A DNA stretch of 64,000 bases from Xanthobacter oligotrophicus (GTDB taxonomy: Bacteria; Pseudomonadota; Alphaproteobacteria; Rhizobiales; Xanthobacteraceae): the NCBI RefSeq assembly GCF_008364685.1, contig NZ_VTTL01000002.1:124001-188000 (forward strand), in the 5' to 3' direction. The notes below the pieces were generated by a model that was not told the origin of the DNA, did not search any database, and saw only the letters and a list, made by a program, of their open reading frames with translations. Numbering within the stretch: position 1 is the first letter of the stretch; every line of letters starts with the position of its first letter. Shown here piece after piece: positions 56,796-64,000 of the stretch. Both the position numbers and the translations under genes were made by a program.

Positions 56796-58268
56796 GTGGT
56801 TGATATTGCTCTAGGCACGGAGGCAGGCCGCCATAACGAAAAACAGATTCCCGGCGACAGAGCGCGCCCCCTTGATGTTCATCGCTGGTCTGATTACCCG
56901 GAGCTAAACAATTGTCTCAATGATATCATCAATGAGCTAAAAGCCAACGAACAACGAGAAAGGCGGAGAAATCAGAAAGCTGAAAAGAAATTCAGAGCGG
57001 CAATTCGTTGTTTAACATTAGACCTTTATGTTGCATGGAAATCTGATCCATCTCTATTGGTTGCTGTAGCCAGAGGAAAATCACACTTTGGAAAAAAGAC
57101 TAGATATTCTGCATTATATATTTCATATGATCAATTCATACAAGCATTCAATGGACTCCGAGATCTTGGATATCTCGAAATTGTGTACGAAGGCTTTAAC
57201 GACAGACAATCAGAAGTGAGCAAAACAACACGCGTTCGGGCAACACAAAAACTCATTAATACGCTAACAGACAAAGGCGCTTTAACACTCGCCAGCATTC
57301 GCAGATCGCCTCCCGACGAACCGCACGAAATCATTATACTCAAAGATAAAAATAAAAGACCCATAGATTATGACGACACAACCGCTACAACAAAAATGCG
57401 CAACGATCTTAAGATGATCAATCATACATTGCTATCTAGCTGGATCGATATAAATTTATCAGATATTGAATTTATTAAACTACAAAAGCGCATCTCCGCA
57501 CGCACTGTAGATTCGGATAATGATAGCCATACCGTCGACCTGACACGGATAGAACTACATCGAGTTTTCAACAATTCATCCTGGGACGAGGGTGGACGTT
57601 TCTATGGCGGATGGTGGCAGACCATACCAAGCGAGATGAGAAAGTTTATAACAATAAATGAAAAGGACACAGTAGAGCTTGATTACAGCGGAATGCACGT
57701 AAAAATGCTGTATGCCGAAGTTGGTGAGGAATTGACGGGTGACGCCTATGAGATACCGAACCTAGTCGCGCCTCGCCCATTGATAAAGCGAACTTTCAAT
57801 AAACTAATAAATGCGAGTGGTAGAATAAGAATCGATATTGAATTTGACGCCAATAATATAGGTATGTCTTGGGAACAGTTCATTGGCTGCATTATTAGAC
57901 ATCACCATCGGATTGATAAATTTATCAATTCTGGATATGGAGTTAAATTGCAGAGAATGGATTCAGATATTGCAAATGCAGTTATGTTACGATTCCACTA
58001 TATGAACTATGCATGCCTTCCTATTCATGATAGCTTTATCGTCATAAAAAGCCTAGCAGACGAATTAGGTGATATAATGATAGAGGAATTTAGAAAATTC
58101 ATAAATAAAGACATAGACATAAAGGCAAAAGATATCATTGAGCATATTCCATCAGATGCAATTGACATGAGGGCGGCACTAATGGAATCACTAGGACGAG
58201 AAGGCGAGTATAAAGGATATTATCAGCGTCACTTAGAATGGCTTACTAGGAAACACAGAGAGAAGTGA
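56796..58268 (+). CDS. Divergent single-subunit polymerase-like protein (family A / T7-RNAP-type palm)
   Basis: A 490-aa protein from an AT-rich gene quite unlike the chromosome. Residues about 100-165 look like a winged helix (SYDQFIQAFNGLRDLGYLEIV), as in replication initiators. Residues about 265-440 show the three palm motifs in order: A, VELDYSGMHVKMLY (Asp296, His301); B, RPLIKRTFNKLINA (Lys331, Asn335); and C, LPIHDSFIV (His411-Asp412-Ser413). DNA polymerase I has DYSQIELR and HDE, while single-subunit RNA polymerases have D-x-S..G...H, KR and HDS, which fits better here. There is no exonuclease domain. It starts with GTG (56796) after GAACGGCAG. The polymerase assignment is my inference from motifs; the product is unknown. 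Confidence 0.6.
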   Translation: MVDIALGTEAGRHNEKQIPGDRARPLDVHRWSDYPELNNCLNDIINELKANEQRERRRNQKAEKKFRAAIRCLTLDLYVAWKSDPSLLVAVARGKSHFGKKTRYSALYISYDQFIQAFNGLRDLGYLEIVYEGFNDRQSEVSKTTRVRATQKLINTLTDKGALTLASIRRSPPDEPHEIIILKDKNKRPIDYDDTTATTKMRNDLKMINHTLLSSWIDINLSDIEFIKLQKRISARTVDSDNDSHTVDLTRIELHRVFNNSSWDEGGRFYGGWWQTIPSEMRKFITINEKDTVELDYSGMHVKMLYAEVGEELTGDAYEIPNLVAPRPLIKRTFNKLINASGRIRIDIEFDANNIGMSWEQFIGCIIRHHHRIDKFINSGYGVKLQRMDSDIANAVMLRFHYMNYACLPIHDSFIVIKSLADELGDIMIEEFRKFINKDIDIKAKDIIEHIPSDAIDMRAALMESLGREGEYKGYYQRHLEWLTRKHREK

Positions 58269-58503
58269 CACCCCCTCCCGCCATTACCAGTCCGCGTAAG
58301 GACCAAAGCCGCTAAGGTCCGCAATCCAGCCGTTTGACGCCCTTCCTCGCCCTTTTGGCACACAGCAGCTCAATTCCAACACCGGCCCTCCTTCACGCGG
58401 ACAGCCCACACTGGGATCTCCGGCTTTTTGGGACATGGCCCTTCACTGAAGAGAAAGCCGCTCAGTACCCTTCCCTGTCGATTCGCTCCCTGTTTGTAAG
58501 CAA
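58269..58503. other. Intergenic region between the convergent polymerase-like and resolvase genes
   Basis: A 235-bp stretch with GC content closer to the chromosome than the preceding gene. I see no credible gene or strong terminator. Confidence 0.4.
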
Positions 58504-59154
58504 TCAAAGGTCCCACGCTGCCAGCGCGGCTTCCGCCTGTTGCGGAGCATCCCGGATGCGCAGGACCGTCTGGCGTGTGAGGCCGGCGAGTTTAGCAATT
58601 TCAGAAGCGCCCTTTCCCTGCGCTAGCAGATCCTGAACAAGCTGGAATTGCGAGCGGCCATAGCTTGGCTTTCTTCCACGATATTTGTCCACTTGAGCCA
58701 TAGCCCGCGCATGATCGATACCAGCCCGCTGAGCTATCTTGGTGGCCTCTGCCTGGGCCTGAGCCATAGCTGCCATGAATGCGATCATCGCATCCCTCAC
58801 AGCCATCTGGGTTGGATCAGTCGTCGCACCGTCAAACGTCATAGAGTTGATGACAGTGCGGATGGTAACGCCACGCTTCAGAAACTCACGGATGGAATCG
58901 CAGACATCCCCATAGTTCCCGCCAAGGCGATCAATCCAACGCACGACTAAAACGTCTCCTGCCCTTAGGAGATCGAACAGACGTCTACCTTGAGGCCTTT
59001 CCCTGAGGCTGGTGCTCAGGCCGGACTGGCCATGATCGGCAACCACCTGATCAATGAGAAAACCAGACTGCCGTGCCTGAGCCTCTTGGTGCTCAATGGT
59101 CTGGTCGCTGGTCGACACACGCGCATACAGAATGGTTTGCACTGGCCACCCCAT
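58504..59154 (-). CDS. Serine recombinase (resolvase/invertase family)
   Basis: A 216-aa recombinase. The N-terminal catalytic domain opens ILYARVSTSDQT, with the nucleophile Ser at about residue 14 and its neighbouring Arg12. RWIDRLGGNYGDVCDSI matches the conserved VxxLDRLGR region, and a long helix follows (AFMAAMAQAQAEATKIAQRAGIDHARA). The C-terminus is a helix-turn-helix (GASEIAKLAGLTRQTVLRIRDA). It may resolve or invert DNA within the island or regulate its own promoter. It is a second recombinase beside the tyrosine integrase. Confidence 0.93.
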   Translation of the reverse strand: MGWPVQTILYARVSTSDQTIEHQEAQARQSGFLIDQVVADHGQSGLSTSLRERPQGRRLFDLLRAGDVLVVRWIDRLGGNYGDVCDSIREFLKRGVTIRTVINSMTFDGATTDPTQMAVRDAMIAFMAAMAQAQAEATKIAQRAGIDHARAMAQVDKYRGRKPSYGRSQFQLVQDLLAQGKGASEIAKLAGLTRQTVLRIRDAPQQAEAALAAWDL

Positions 59155-60009
59155 TCGTCCATATGGATTATGTACGTTGAATACATCGTACGTTGATTTA
59201 AGTCAACCCTTACGGACACACCCACAGCCAACGACCAATCGACCGTTGGGGTATACCTTTATGGACAAAATGCCATTCCACGGCTCCGAGCTAACAAACG
59301 AGCGAAGCTATATCTAGAACACAATACGAAGATCAGATGCCCATCGCATAAATTACAACGCCATAAAAGACGGCCGTATTCCATAAATGGAGGGAGATAT
59401 TCCAGGGCCGGGCATGGGGGGAATTGCAATGATCGAAAAGCTTTAATTGCCTTCGCGAAAAATTTCACAATTTCTCCAATCTACTAAGATCTAATGAGTT
59501 AGCCCTCTGCTTAGTCCGCAGCTTGAAAGGAATGCCCGCGCTAAGTTCGCCTCACCCCCAACCGACTCCGATGCTCTCTGAAGACTGGAGTGCGCCAGTT
59601 TCGTAAGGGGAGGGTTGCGCCAGGAAATGACATTGGGTCGCGGCTTGAGAGCGGACATACCGCTTTACGCCTGACCTTGGTCGTAGAAGCACTCGCACAG
59701 CGTTCCTTAAACCGGCTCTTCACACTGAGCACCAGCGATTTACAGGCCGGGAGTGAATTCAAAGGCCGAGATCGGAACTTTCTAGACCGGCAGGCTTCGG
59801 GGGGTGAAGAGGATTGCCGCCGCTATCAGCGCGGTTGCCGCGCATCTATTTGAGCACCCAAAAGTCGATCGGTAATACTTTTCCGCTTTACTTCACCTCG
59901 ACTACAGGGAGATTATGGCTACATAATAGGCACCCCAGTATCAGTGCAAGAGGGCGGAGAGCCCACGTAACGCAGCTCACTTGCCTCACCTCAATACGTG
60001 CCGCGGAGT
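59155..60009. other. Long island gap without a convincing gene
   Basis: An 855-bp segment. Bases 59172-59206 contain a repeat and palindrome described separately. Beyond that, a few frames of 60-110 codons exist on either strand, but none has a ribosome site or protein-like composition. It could contain decayed genes or an RNA. Confidence 0.45.
59172..59206. promoter_or_regulatory. Candidate operator/res site upstream of the serine recombinase
   Basis: GTACGTTGA occurs twice as a direct repeat (59172-59180 and 59188-59196), and the palindrome TTGATTTAAGTCAA (59193-59206) overlaps the second copy. All lie within 55 bp of the recombinase start. Such clusters are typical of resolvase binding and autoregulation; the palindrome also resembles an FNR-type box. 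Confidence 0.4.
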
Positions 60010-60837
60010 TTAATCAGCCTCCCCAACAGCAATCTCCTCCCGACGCAACTCACTCGCCAACTCATTATATCTCTTATCATCTAAGCGTGAGTCCAAGGCT
60101 GGGAGAAGCTCTTTTAGTATCCATTTACTCAACTTTCTCAAATTAAATACCTGGACCTCGTTGGCAGCGCGATTGGTAATTCCACCTTCATCTCCAACCT
60201 CGTCATTCTGTTGACGAGCGTATCCTACGATGTCATCTAGCAGCGACAATCTAAGCATCATCACGGACCATACGGCCAACTCAGCTTGGCGAGATATTTG
60301 TATCGATTCTGAATATCGGAGATCACGAACCATTAACTCAGGAATATGCGCAATCCTTTTCTTTGTCCACCAATAAATATGAATGCCGCTCGTCCACTTC
60401 CCTCCCCTTGAAACACAATTTTTTACATAAGCTCGCCCTAGGCTGGCCATGGCAACGTCTGACCTGATCGTCGCCATCGACTTCAACTGCGCAAAAGATG
60501 CGATCTTTGAGTTCAAAAATCCATAATCCAAGACGGCACCCGCTACGGCATCACCTCTAAGAATTTTGATATCTTTGCCTGACGCAGATACATCGCCACC
60601 AATCTCACAATTATCTGTAATCCTAACAATTTTATCTTCGTCATACACTTTAGCGTGAACGGCAGCGACTTCCTGCGCTCGAGCAAGCCCCAAATCTTTA
60701 CGAATGTGCTGCCCACATGTGGTCTCATCGGCGATATTGAGAACCTTCCGATGTCGGCTACAATAACCAAAGGACAGTCCAACAGACCCATACTGAAGGC
60801 CGTTGAACCAGCAATTTTGGCATGCCTGTAGTTTCAT
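60010..60837 (-). CDS. Unrecognised island protein with Cys-rich N-terminus (275 aa)
   Basis: The first 43 residues hold Cys6-x2-Cys9 (CQNC), a later CSRH and CGQH, so four Cys and two His that could bind zinc or an Fe-S centre. The rest is mostly helical: a Trp-rich segment IHIYWWTKKRIAHIPELMVRDLRY, then VWSVMMLRLSLLDDIVGY and an Arg/Glu-rich tail. Its start overlaps the stop of the preceding 146-aa gene by 4 bp, so they are co-translated and probably function together. No family is recognised. Confidence 0.75.
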   Translation of the reverse strand: MKLQACQNCWFNGLQYGSVGLSFGYCSRHRKVLNIADETTCGQHIRKDLGLARAQEVAAVHAKVYDEDKIVRITDNCEIGGDVSASGKDIKILRGDAVAGAVLDYGFLNSKIASFAQLKSMATIRSDVAMASLGRAYVKNCVSRGGKWTSGIHIYWWTKKRIAHIPELMVRDLRYSESIQISRQAELAVWSVMMLRLSLLDDIVGYARQQNDEVGDEGGITNRAANEVQVFNLRKLSKWILKELLPALDSRLDDKRYNELASELRREEIAVGEAD

Positions 60838-61274
60838 GATTTTTTGAATATCGCTTTTACGACGACAGCAGCGACCTTTGGATCAGCTACCGCTCGGAAA
60901 TCCAAAATATGCTCGCTGTGCTCTTCGGCATAGCGACGAGCTTGCATCACCTCAAAGGCATCAAGCCACTTAGCCGCCCCCTTTCCGTTACCCTTCATCA
61001 GGCCAAGAAGTTCGGAATTGCTAATATGTTTAATGCTTGTGTTCTTCGTGAGAGCAACAGATGTCTCCCAAACGCTGCCCGCTTTGGCAAACCGACCTGC
61101 AACTTCTCGACGTTCAGTCGTTGAGAGATACGGTGTCTCACGGCCAGGCCCCTCCAGGAACATTATGTGGCGTACCACTGACGCATTAGCTGACGGGGTC
61201 GGAACATTGACCGCGTTTGCATGATCCCCTCGATAGAGAGGATCTCTGCTCTGCTTCCACTTTTTAACTGCCAC
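60834..61274 (-). CDS. Possible ADP-ribosyltransferase-fold protein (146 aa)
   Basis: The sequence has a pattern reminiscent of R-S-E ADP-ribosyltransferases: Arg15 in LYRGDHAN; Ser51-Thr-Thr in PYLSTTERREVAGRFAKAG, which resembles the FxST(S/T)...A..FA block; a strand-like VWETSVAL; and Glu118/Glu121 in YAEEHSEHILDF, near the expected catalytic Glu. It is the first of two overlapping genes and could be a toxin or effector modifying NAD-dependent targets. This is a pattern-level inference; spacing is compact and I cannot test it. Confidence 0.4.
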   Translation of the reverse strand: MAVKKWKQSRDPLYRGDHANAVNVPTPSANASVVRHIMFLEGPGRETPYLSTTERREVAGRFAKAGSVWETSVALTKNTSIKHISNSELLGLMKGNGKGAAKWLDAFEVMQARRYAEEHSEHILDFRAVADPKVAAVVVKAIFKKS

Positions 61275-61285
61275 AGCTCAGCACC

Positions 61286-61633
61286 TCAAATGCACTCCCG
61301 CGTCACCCATACCTCGGTCCCGGCGCCGGAGCTATCGATCCGATTATTAACCCAGTCAGATGTTCCGGCATAGATTGTTAGGTAGCGTCCGTCGCAGAGG
61401 GGGCGCACGCGGATGGGCGCGGAAGTTTGAGCCGCAAGGGCAACTTCATGGTGACCGTGGCAATTGACGAACGGCGGCTTTTGCGCTCGGCCAAGAACCG
61501 GCCAAATGACTGAGTCTGGTTGACACCTGCCTGCGGTTTCAAACACAGCTATCTCACCTTCGCCTCGCAGAACCTGTCTGTCCGCACTCTCCCCCATTCT
61601 GGTCGCACAAACACAGGTGCCCAACCCGCCCAA
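61286..61633 (-). CDS. Hypothetical island protein (115 aa)
   Basis: A 115-aa frame ending 11 bp before the start of the 146-aa gene, so it may be the first gene of the same minus-strand cassette. It has seven Cys and segments FETAGRCQPDS, PLCDGRYLTIYAG and TEVWVTRECI that look like short beta strands. I see no signal peptide with this start, and the true start may be downstream. Function unknown. Confidence 0.45.
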   Translation of the reverse strand: MGGLGTCVCATRMGESADRQVLRGEGEIAVFETAGRCQPDSVIWPVLGRAQKPPFVNCHGHHEVALAAQTSAPIRVRPLCDGRYLTIYAGTSDWVNNRIDSSGAGTEVWVTRECI

Positions 61634-61731
61634 AGCAGACGGTGGCAGGGTCAGCTTAGGGCCACGTCACCACAAAGAGCGTGAGCCCACTGACCGACCT
61701 ATCTTGATTTCCCACTCCCGACCTGTGCTAA

Positions 61732-61756
61732 TGATGCGTCGAAGGGAGACATTGTG
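61732..61756 (+). repeat. 25-bp imperfect repeat near attR
   Basis: Partner of 53747-53771, in direct orientation, 58 bp inside attR. The pattern TGATGC-TC-AAGGGA--CATTG is shared. Confidence 0.5.
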
Positions 61757-61813
61757 CCTCCCCACATCACCATGGCAATAGCAATCTCAAGGCCTTAGGT
61801 GGATGGTGGATGC

Positions 61814-61832
61814 CCCTGCATCGCCCACCATT
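61814..61832 (+). other. Attachment site attR
   Basis: An exact copy of the 19-bp end of tRNA-Val found at 53689. It is the right boundary of the island. Chromosomal sequence resumes to the right. Confidence 0.9.
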
Positions 61833-62022
61833 CCTTTTTCCGCACCATTCCAGATTGTTGGCCAGAGTCCTGGCCTCGTGCGCGGCGTTTCGGTGCGCCG
61901 CATGCCGCCCCCTCAACGCAAAAAATGCCCCCGCCGCGGGTGCGACGGGGGCAAGTGGGATTCTCCCCGCGGGAGGGAGAGGTGCGGCGCCTGCCATTCG
62001 GAAGACGCCGGCGGCGGTCTTG

Positions 62023-62526
62023 TCAGGCCGCGCGCATGTTGACCTGGGCGTCGGCGAGGCCGGTGAGCTTGGCGTCGGCCGCCTTCTCCTCGTCGAGGGT
62101 GCGCTGGAGCACGGTGGCGCAGTCATTGCGGCCGAGCCGCTTGGCCCAGGCGATGAGGGTGCCGTAGCGGGTGATCTCGTAATGCTCCACCGCCTGCGCG
62201 GCTGCGGCGAGGGCGGCATCCAGCACCTCGGGATCGGCCACCTCGGACGCCACCTCCTCCGCCTCGGCGATGATGCCGTCGATGGCCGGGCATTTCACCG
62301 TCTTGGCCTCGACGCCATGCAGGCGGAACACCTCCTCGAGGCGCTTCACATGCTCCTCGGTCTCGCCGAGGTGAGACTGGAAGGCCTGGCGCAGGGTCGC
62401 GCTCGAGGCCTTTTCGACCATGGTGGGCAGTGCCTTCAGGATGCGCTTTTCCGCGTAATAGATGTCGCGCAGGGTGTGCACGAAGAGATCGTCGAGCGAA
62501 TGGATGTCTTTGGAAAAGAAGCCCAT
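62023..62526 (-). CDS. YciE/YciF-type ferritin-like protein (DUF892)
   Basis: A 167-aa four-helix protein starting MGFFSKDIHSLDDLFVHTLRDIYYAEKRILKALPTM. The Glu and His positions expected for a ferritin-like di-iron centre are visible (YYAEKR; HLGETEEHVKRLEEVF; AQAVEHYEITRY; RTLDEEKAADAKLT). YciF-like proteins are induced by osmotic and other stresses and often occur beside KGG-type hydrophilic proteins, as here. It probably protects against oxidative or osmotic stress. Confidence 0.93.
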   Translation of the reverse strand: MGFFSKDIHSLDDLFVHTLRDIYYAEKRILKALPTMVEKASSATLRQAFQSHLGETEEHVKRLEEVFRLHGVEAKTVKCPAIDGIIAEAEEVASEVADPEVLDAALAAAAQAVEHYEITRYGTLIAWAKRLGRNDCATVLQRTLDEEKAADAKLTGLADAQVNMRAA

Positions 62527-62603
62527 GTCTGTCTCCTGATGTCTCTGGATTGCCGCGGATTTCAGCCGGCGCACGCCGGCTGAAATCTCAGCGCCGGAAG
62601 GCG

Positions 62604-62855
62604 TCAGCGCGTGCCCGGCTTGCGGCCGGCCTCGGACTGCTGATCGCGGTCCTGCGAGGGGGAGCGCTTCTCCTCGGACTGACCGGCCTTGTGGCCGGCT
62701 TCGGAGGCGCGATTGCGATCGGGATCGCCGCCGCCCTGCTGGCCACGGCCGTGATCCTGCTGGTGCTGCTGGCGGCTTTCCGCAGCCTTGCGGGCCGCCT
62801 CCTTGGCCTGATCCGTCTCGGGAGTGCCGGAACCGCCCTGCTGACGATTGGTCAT
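62604..62855 (-). CDS. Hydrophilic stress-type protein with KGG-like repeats (83 aa)
   Basis: An 83-aa, very hydrophilic protein rich in Gln, Gly, Asp, Arg and Lys, without hydrophobic core. Two related units occur, SEAGHKAGQS and SEAGRKPGTR, degenerate versions of the SxxGxKGG motif of general stress proteins. It is probably disordered and desiccation or osmotic-stress related. It lies 77 bp upstream of the YciF-like gene on the same strand, and the two likely form an operon. Confidence 0.75.
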   Translation of the reverse strand: MTNRQQGGSGTPETDQAKEAARKAAESRQQHQQDHGRGQQGGGDPDRNRASEAGHKAGQSEEKRSPSQDRDQQSEAGRKPGTR

Positions 62856-62956
62856 GGGAATGTATCCTCCTGTTCAGCCCCTGGTCATGCAACGGAGGGG
62901 AGAGAGGATGGTTCCTTCGATTTTTCAGAGCGCACAGCCACGCTCTACTCAAAATG

Positions 62957-63010
62957 AAAGCGCGACCGTCGCCGTATTTCTGGAAAAAATACGGCGACGG
63001 TCGCGCTTTT
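62957..63010. terminator. Long perfect hairpin, probable bidirectional terminator
   Basis: A 23-bp perfect stem (left arm 62957-62979, right arm 62987-63009) around a seven-base loop, with AAAG at one foot and CTTTT at the other. It lies 68 bp after the stop of the unrecognised gene at 63078. A stem this long without mismatches is unusual for a simple terminator. Confidence 0.7.
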
Positions 63011-63077
63011 AATCATTATCAAAGGATCGATATTCCTCGATAAAACTACGATTTTCGCGGCGGATCGAGATTCACCC

Positions 63078-64000
63078 TCAATTGTCGTCAGGGTGACTCA
63101 CATCATCCAGCGCGATGTTGGTGCAGGAAATGGCGCCATCGGGCTCGTCGAACGCGGTCTGGGTGAGAAAGGCGCAGCGCGTGCCCTCGGCCGCGGCGAT
63201 GAAGGAGACGATGCGCTGGGTGATGCCGGCCACCTGGCTGGAATCGTCCGCCGGGCGGAAAGCGGCGTCGGCGGGTGGCTGCGGGCCGGCCTTCTTGGCG
63301 CTCTTCAGGTCGGTGACGGTGGGAATGAGCGAGAGGGTGTCGGCCGCATCATCCGGCGTCACCACCGGCTCGAGGGTCAGTGTGAACTGGTCGAAGCTAC
63401 CCTTGCCGAGGCGCGTCGCCTCCGCCTCTCCGGTCACGGTCGCCTTGAAGGCGGGGCCGGACACGCCGGGCACCACGGCCCCGGCGATCCTGAACTTGCG
63501 CGGCCCGGCGGCCGACGCATCGGGCGCCGCGCCCGACAAAAGGCGCGACAGCATGGCTTCCGCATAGGATTTCAGCTTCGCCTCGGACACCGTGTTCCCC
63601 TCCGCCACCCGGGCGCGGGGAATGGTGGCGAGGGCCATCTCGCCGCACAGCGCCGGCAGCATCACCGAGGAAACCAGCGGCACGCGGCGCAGGTCCTCGG
63701 CGTGCTTCGCCTCGCTGCCCACCGGCACGGCGATGTCCACGGACACGTCGTCGCCGCCCCGCGCGGCGAGGCGCAGGCGGCTCCAGGCGTCCTTCACCTT
63801 CTGCGTTGCCGTGCCACCCTGCTGCGGCACCACCATCAGATCGAGGTCGGCCACGGCGGCCGGCGCCTCGGGCGCCGCGGCCAGGTCCTTGGCGCGGAAC
63901 TGGACGGAGAGACCGCCATAGACACGCCCGCACCAATCCTCCGGATCATGCTGCAGCGCCAGCGCCGGCTCGGAGAAGCCCGCCGGCGGCCGAAACAGGG
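63078..64000 (-). CDS. Unrecognised protein, N-terminus off the right edge
   Basis: At least 306 codons are visible and the frame is open to the window edge (earliest visible LFRPPAGFSEPALALQHD). The protein is beta-rich with several clear strands (CGRVYGGLSVQFRAKDL, DLDLMVVPQQGGTATQK, FDQFTLTLEPVVTP) and a C-terminal part with Cys in GTRCAFLTQTAF and SCTNIALDD, which could be a disulfide pair. This suits a periplasmic or secreted protein. A GTG at 63854 is an in-frame codon, not the likely start. No family recognised. Confidence 0.75.
   Translation of the reverse strand, partial: LFRPPAGFSEPALALQHDPEDWCGRVYGGLSVQFRAKDLAAAPEAPAAVADLDLMVVPQQGGTATQKVKDAWSRLRLAARGGDDVSVDIAVPVGSEAKHAEDLRRVPLVSSVMLPALCGEMALATIPRARVAEGNTVSEAKLKSYAEAMLSRLLSGAAPDASAAGPRKFRIAGAVVPGVSGPAFKATVTGEAEATRLGKGSFDQFTLTLEPVVTPDDAADTLSLIPTVTDLKSAKKAGPQPPADAAFRPADDSSQVAGITQRIVSFIAAAEGTRCAFLTQTAFDEPDGAISCTNIALDDVSHPDDN

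Larger units (their letters stand above)
53689..61832. mobile_element. tRNA-Val-integrated genomic island (about 8.1 kb)
   Basis: A tyrosine integrase lies immediately inside the left att copy, and a 19-bp direct repeat bounds the segment. The content is unlike the chromosome: lower GC, with a very AT-rich stretch at 56700-58270, many unrecognised genes and a second (serine) recombinase. No conjugation, phage structural or classical replication genes are present, so it is probably an integrative element mobilised by others, or a defence-type cargo island. Confidence 0.88.

Noticed and set aside
55583-58268. Retron interpretation of the structured RNA and downstream enzyme
   Set aside because: The enzyme lacks a reverse transcriptase Y-x-D-D box and has family A-like motifs instead.
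58504-59154. Reading the serine recombinase as part of a transposon
   Set aside because: No terminal inverted repeats, target duplications or transposase were found around it.
59541-60146. Several 70-110 codon frames in the long island gap
   Set aside because: No start context, mutually overlapping on both strands, and no protein-like patterns.
62430-62957. Plus-strand frame with hydrophobic stretches opposite the stress protein
   Set aside because: The hydrophobic segments arise from the complementary strand of Gln/Asp/Gly codons, and the minus-strand KGG-like protein beside YciF is the better explanation.

Overview
The window is high-GC chromosomal DNA from an alphaproteobacterium. Gene content (class II DAHP synthase, the pta-ackA-DUF3141-fabI operon, mmsA with a LysR neighbour, KdpFABC-DE, a zf-CHCC protein) and the dispersed palindromic repeats suggest Hyphomicrobiales, probably Xanthobacteraceae (Xanthobacter/Azorhizobium-like). 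This placement is inference from gene families, not a database match.

Layout. 1-5215 (-): a large alpha-2-macroglobulin gene running off the left edge. 5602-6683 (-): a small glycosyltransferase and a 62-aa conserved-type protein. 6789-12176 (-): a tight operon pta-ackA-DUF3141-fabI, followed by a SulP anion transporter (12356-14065, -) and a VanZ-like protein (+). 14972-20179: a mirror-like catabolic block in which mmsA and a GMC oxidoreductase each diverge from a LysR regulator; the two lysR genes converge and overlap by 14 bp. 20187-23440 (-): small GatC/AtzG-like protein, amidase, acyl-CoA ligase. 24093-32709 (+): high-affinity potassium uptake system kdpFABC plus sensor kdpD and regulator kdpE, with two extra tiny membrane ORFs and a palindromic repeat inserted between kdpB and kdpC. 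33075-39556: NCS2 permease with an unusual C-terminal domain, ABC exporter, zinc-finger protein, FAD monooxygenase, GNAT. 39762-42479 (+): orphan ABC substrate-binding protein, a decayed copy of its 3' end, and a DUF3616-like secreted protein. 42575-53551: DAHP synthase, MFS exporter, SHOCT protein, glutathione reductase, two-domain glycosyltransferase, DUF2059 protein, rpiA, a secreted repeat protein and gph.

53631-53705 is tRNA-Val(CAC). An approximately 8.1-kb genomic island is integrated in its 3' end, bounded by a 19-bp direct repeat (53689-53707 and 61814-61832). The island has a tyrosine integrase, a candidate structured RNA, a membrane-anchored unknown protein, a strikingly AT-rich gene for a divergent single-subunit polymerase-like protein (motifs DYSGMH, KR..FN, HDS), a serine recombinase, and a three-gene minus-strand cassette that may include an ADP-ribosyltransferase-fold protein. 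The chromosome resumes with a YciF-like ferritin-fold protein, a hydrophilic stress-type protein, and an unrecognised gene running off the right edge.

The most promising undescribed element is the island's polymerase-like gene with its upstream structured RNA and membrane protein. No CRISPR array and no complete insertion sequence were seen.
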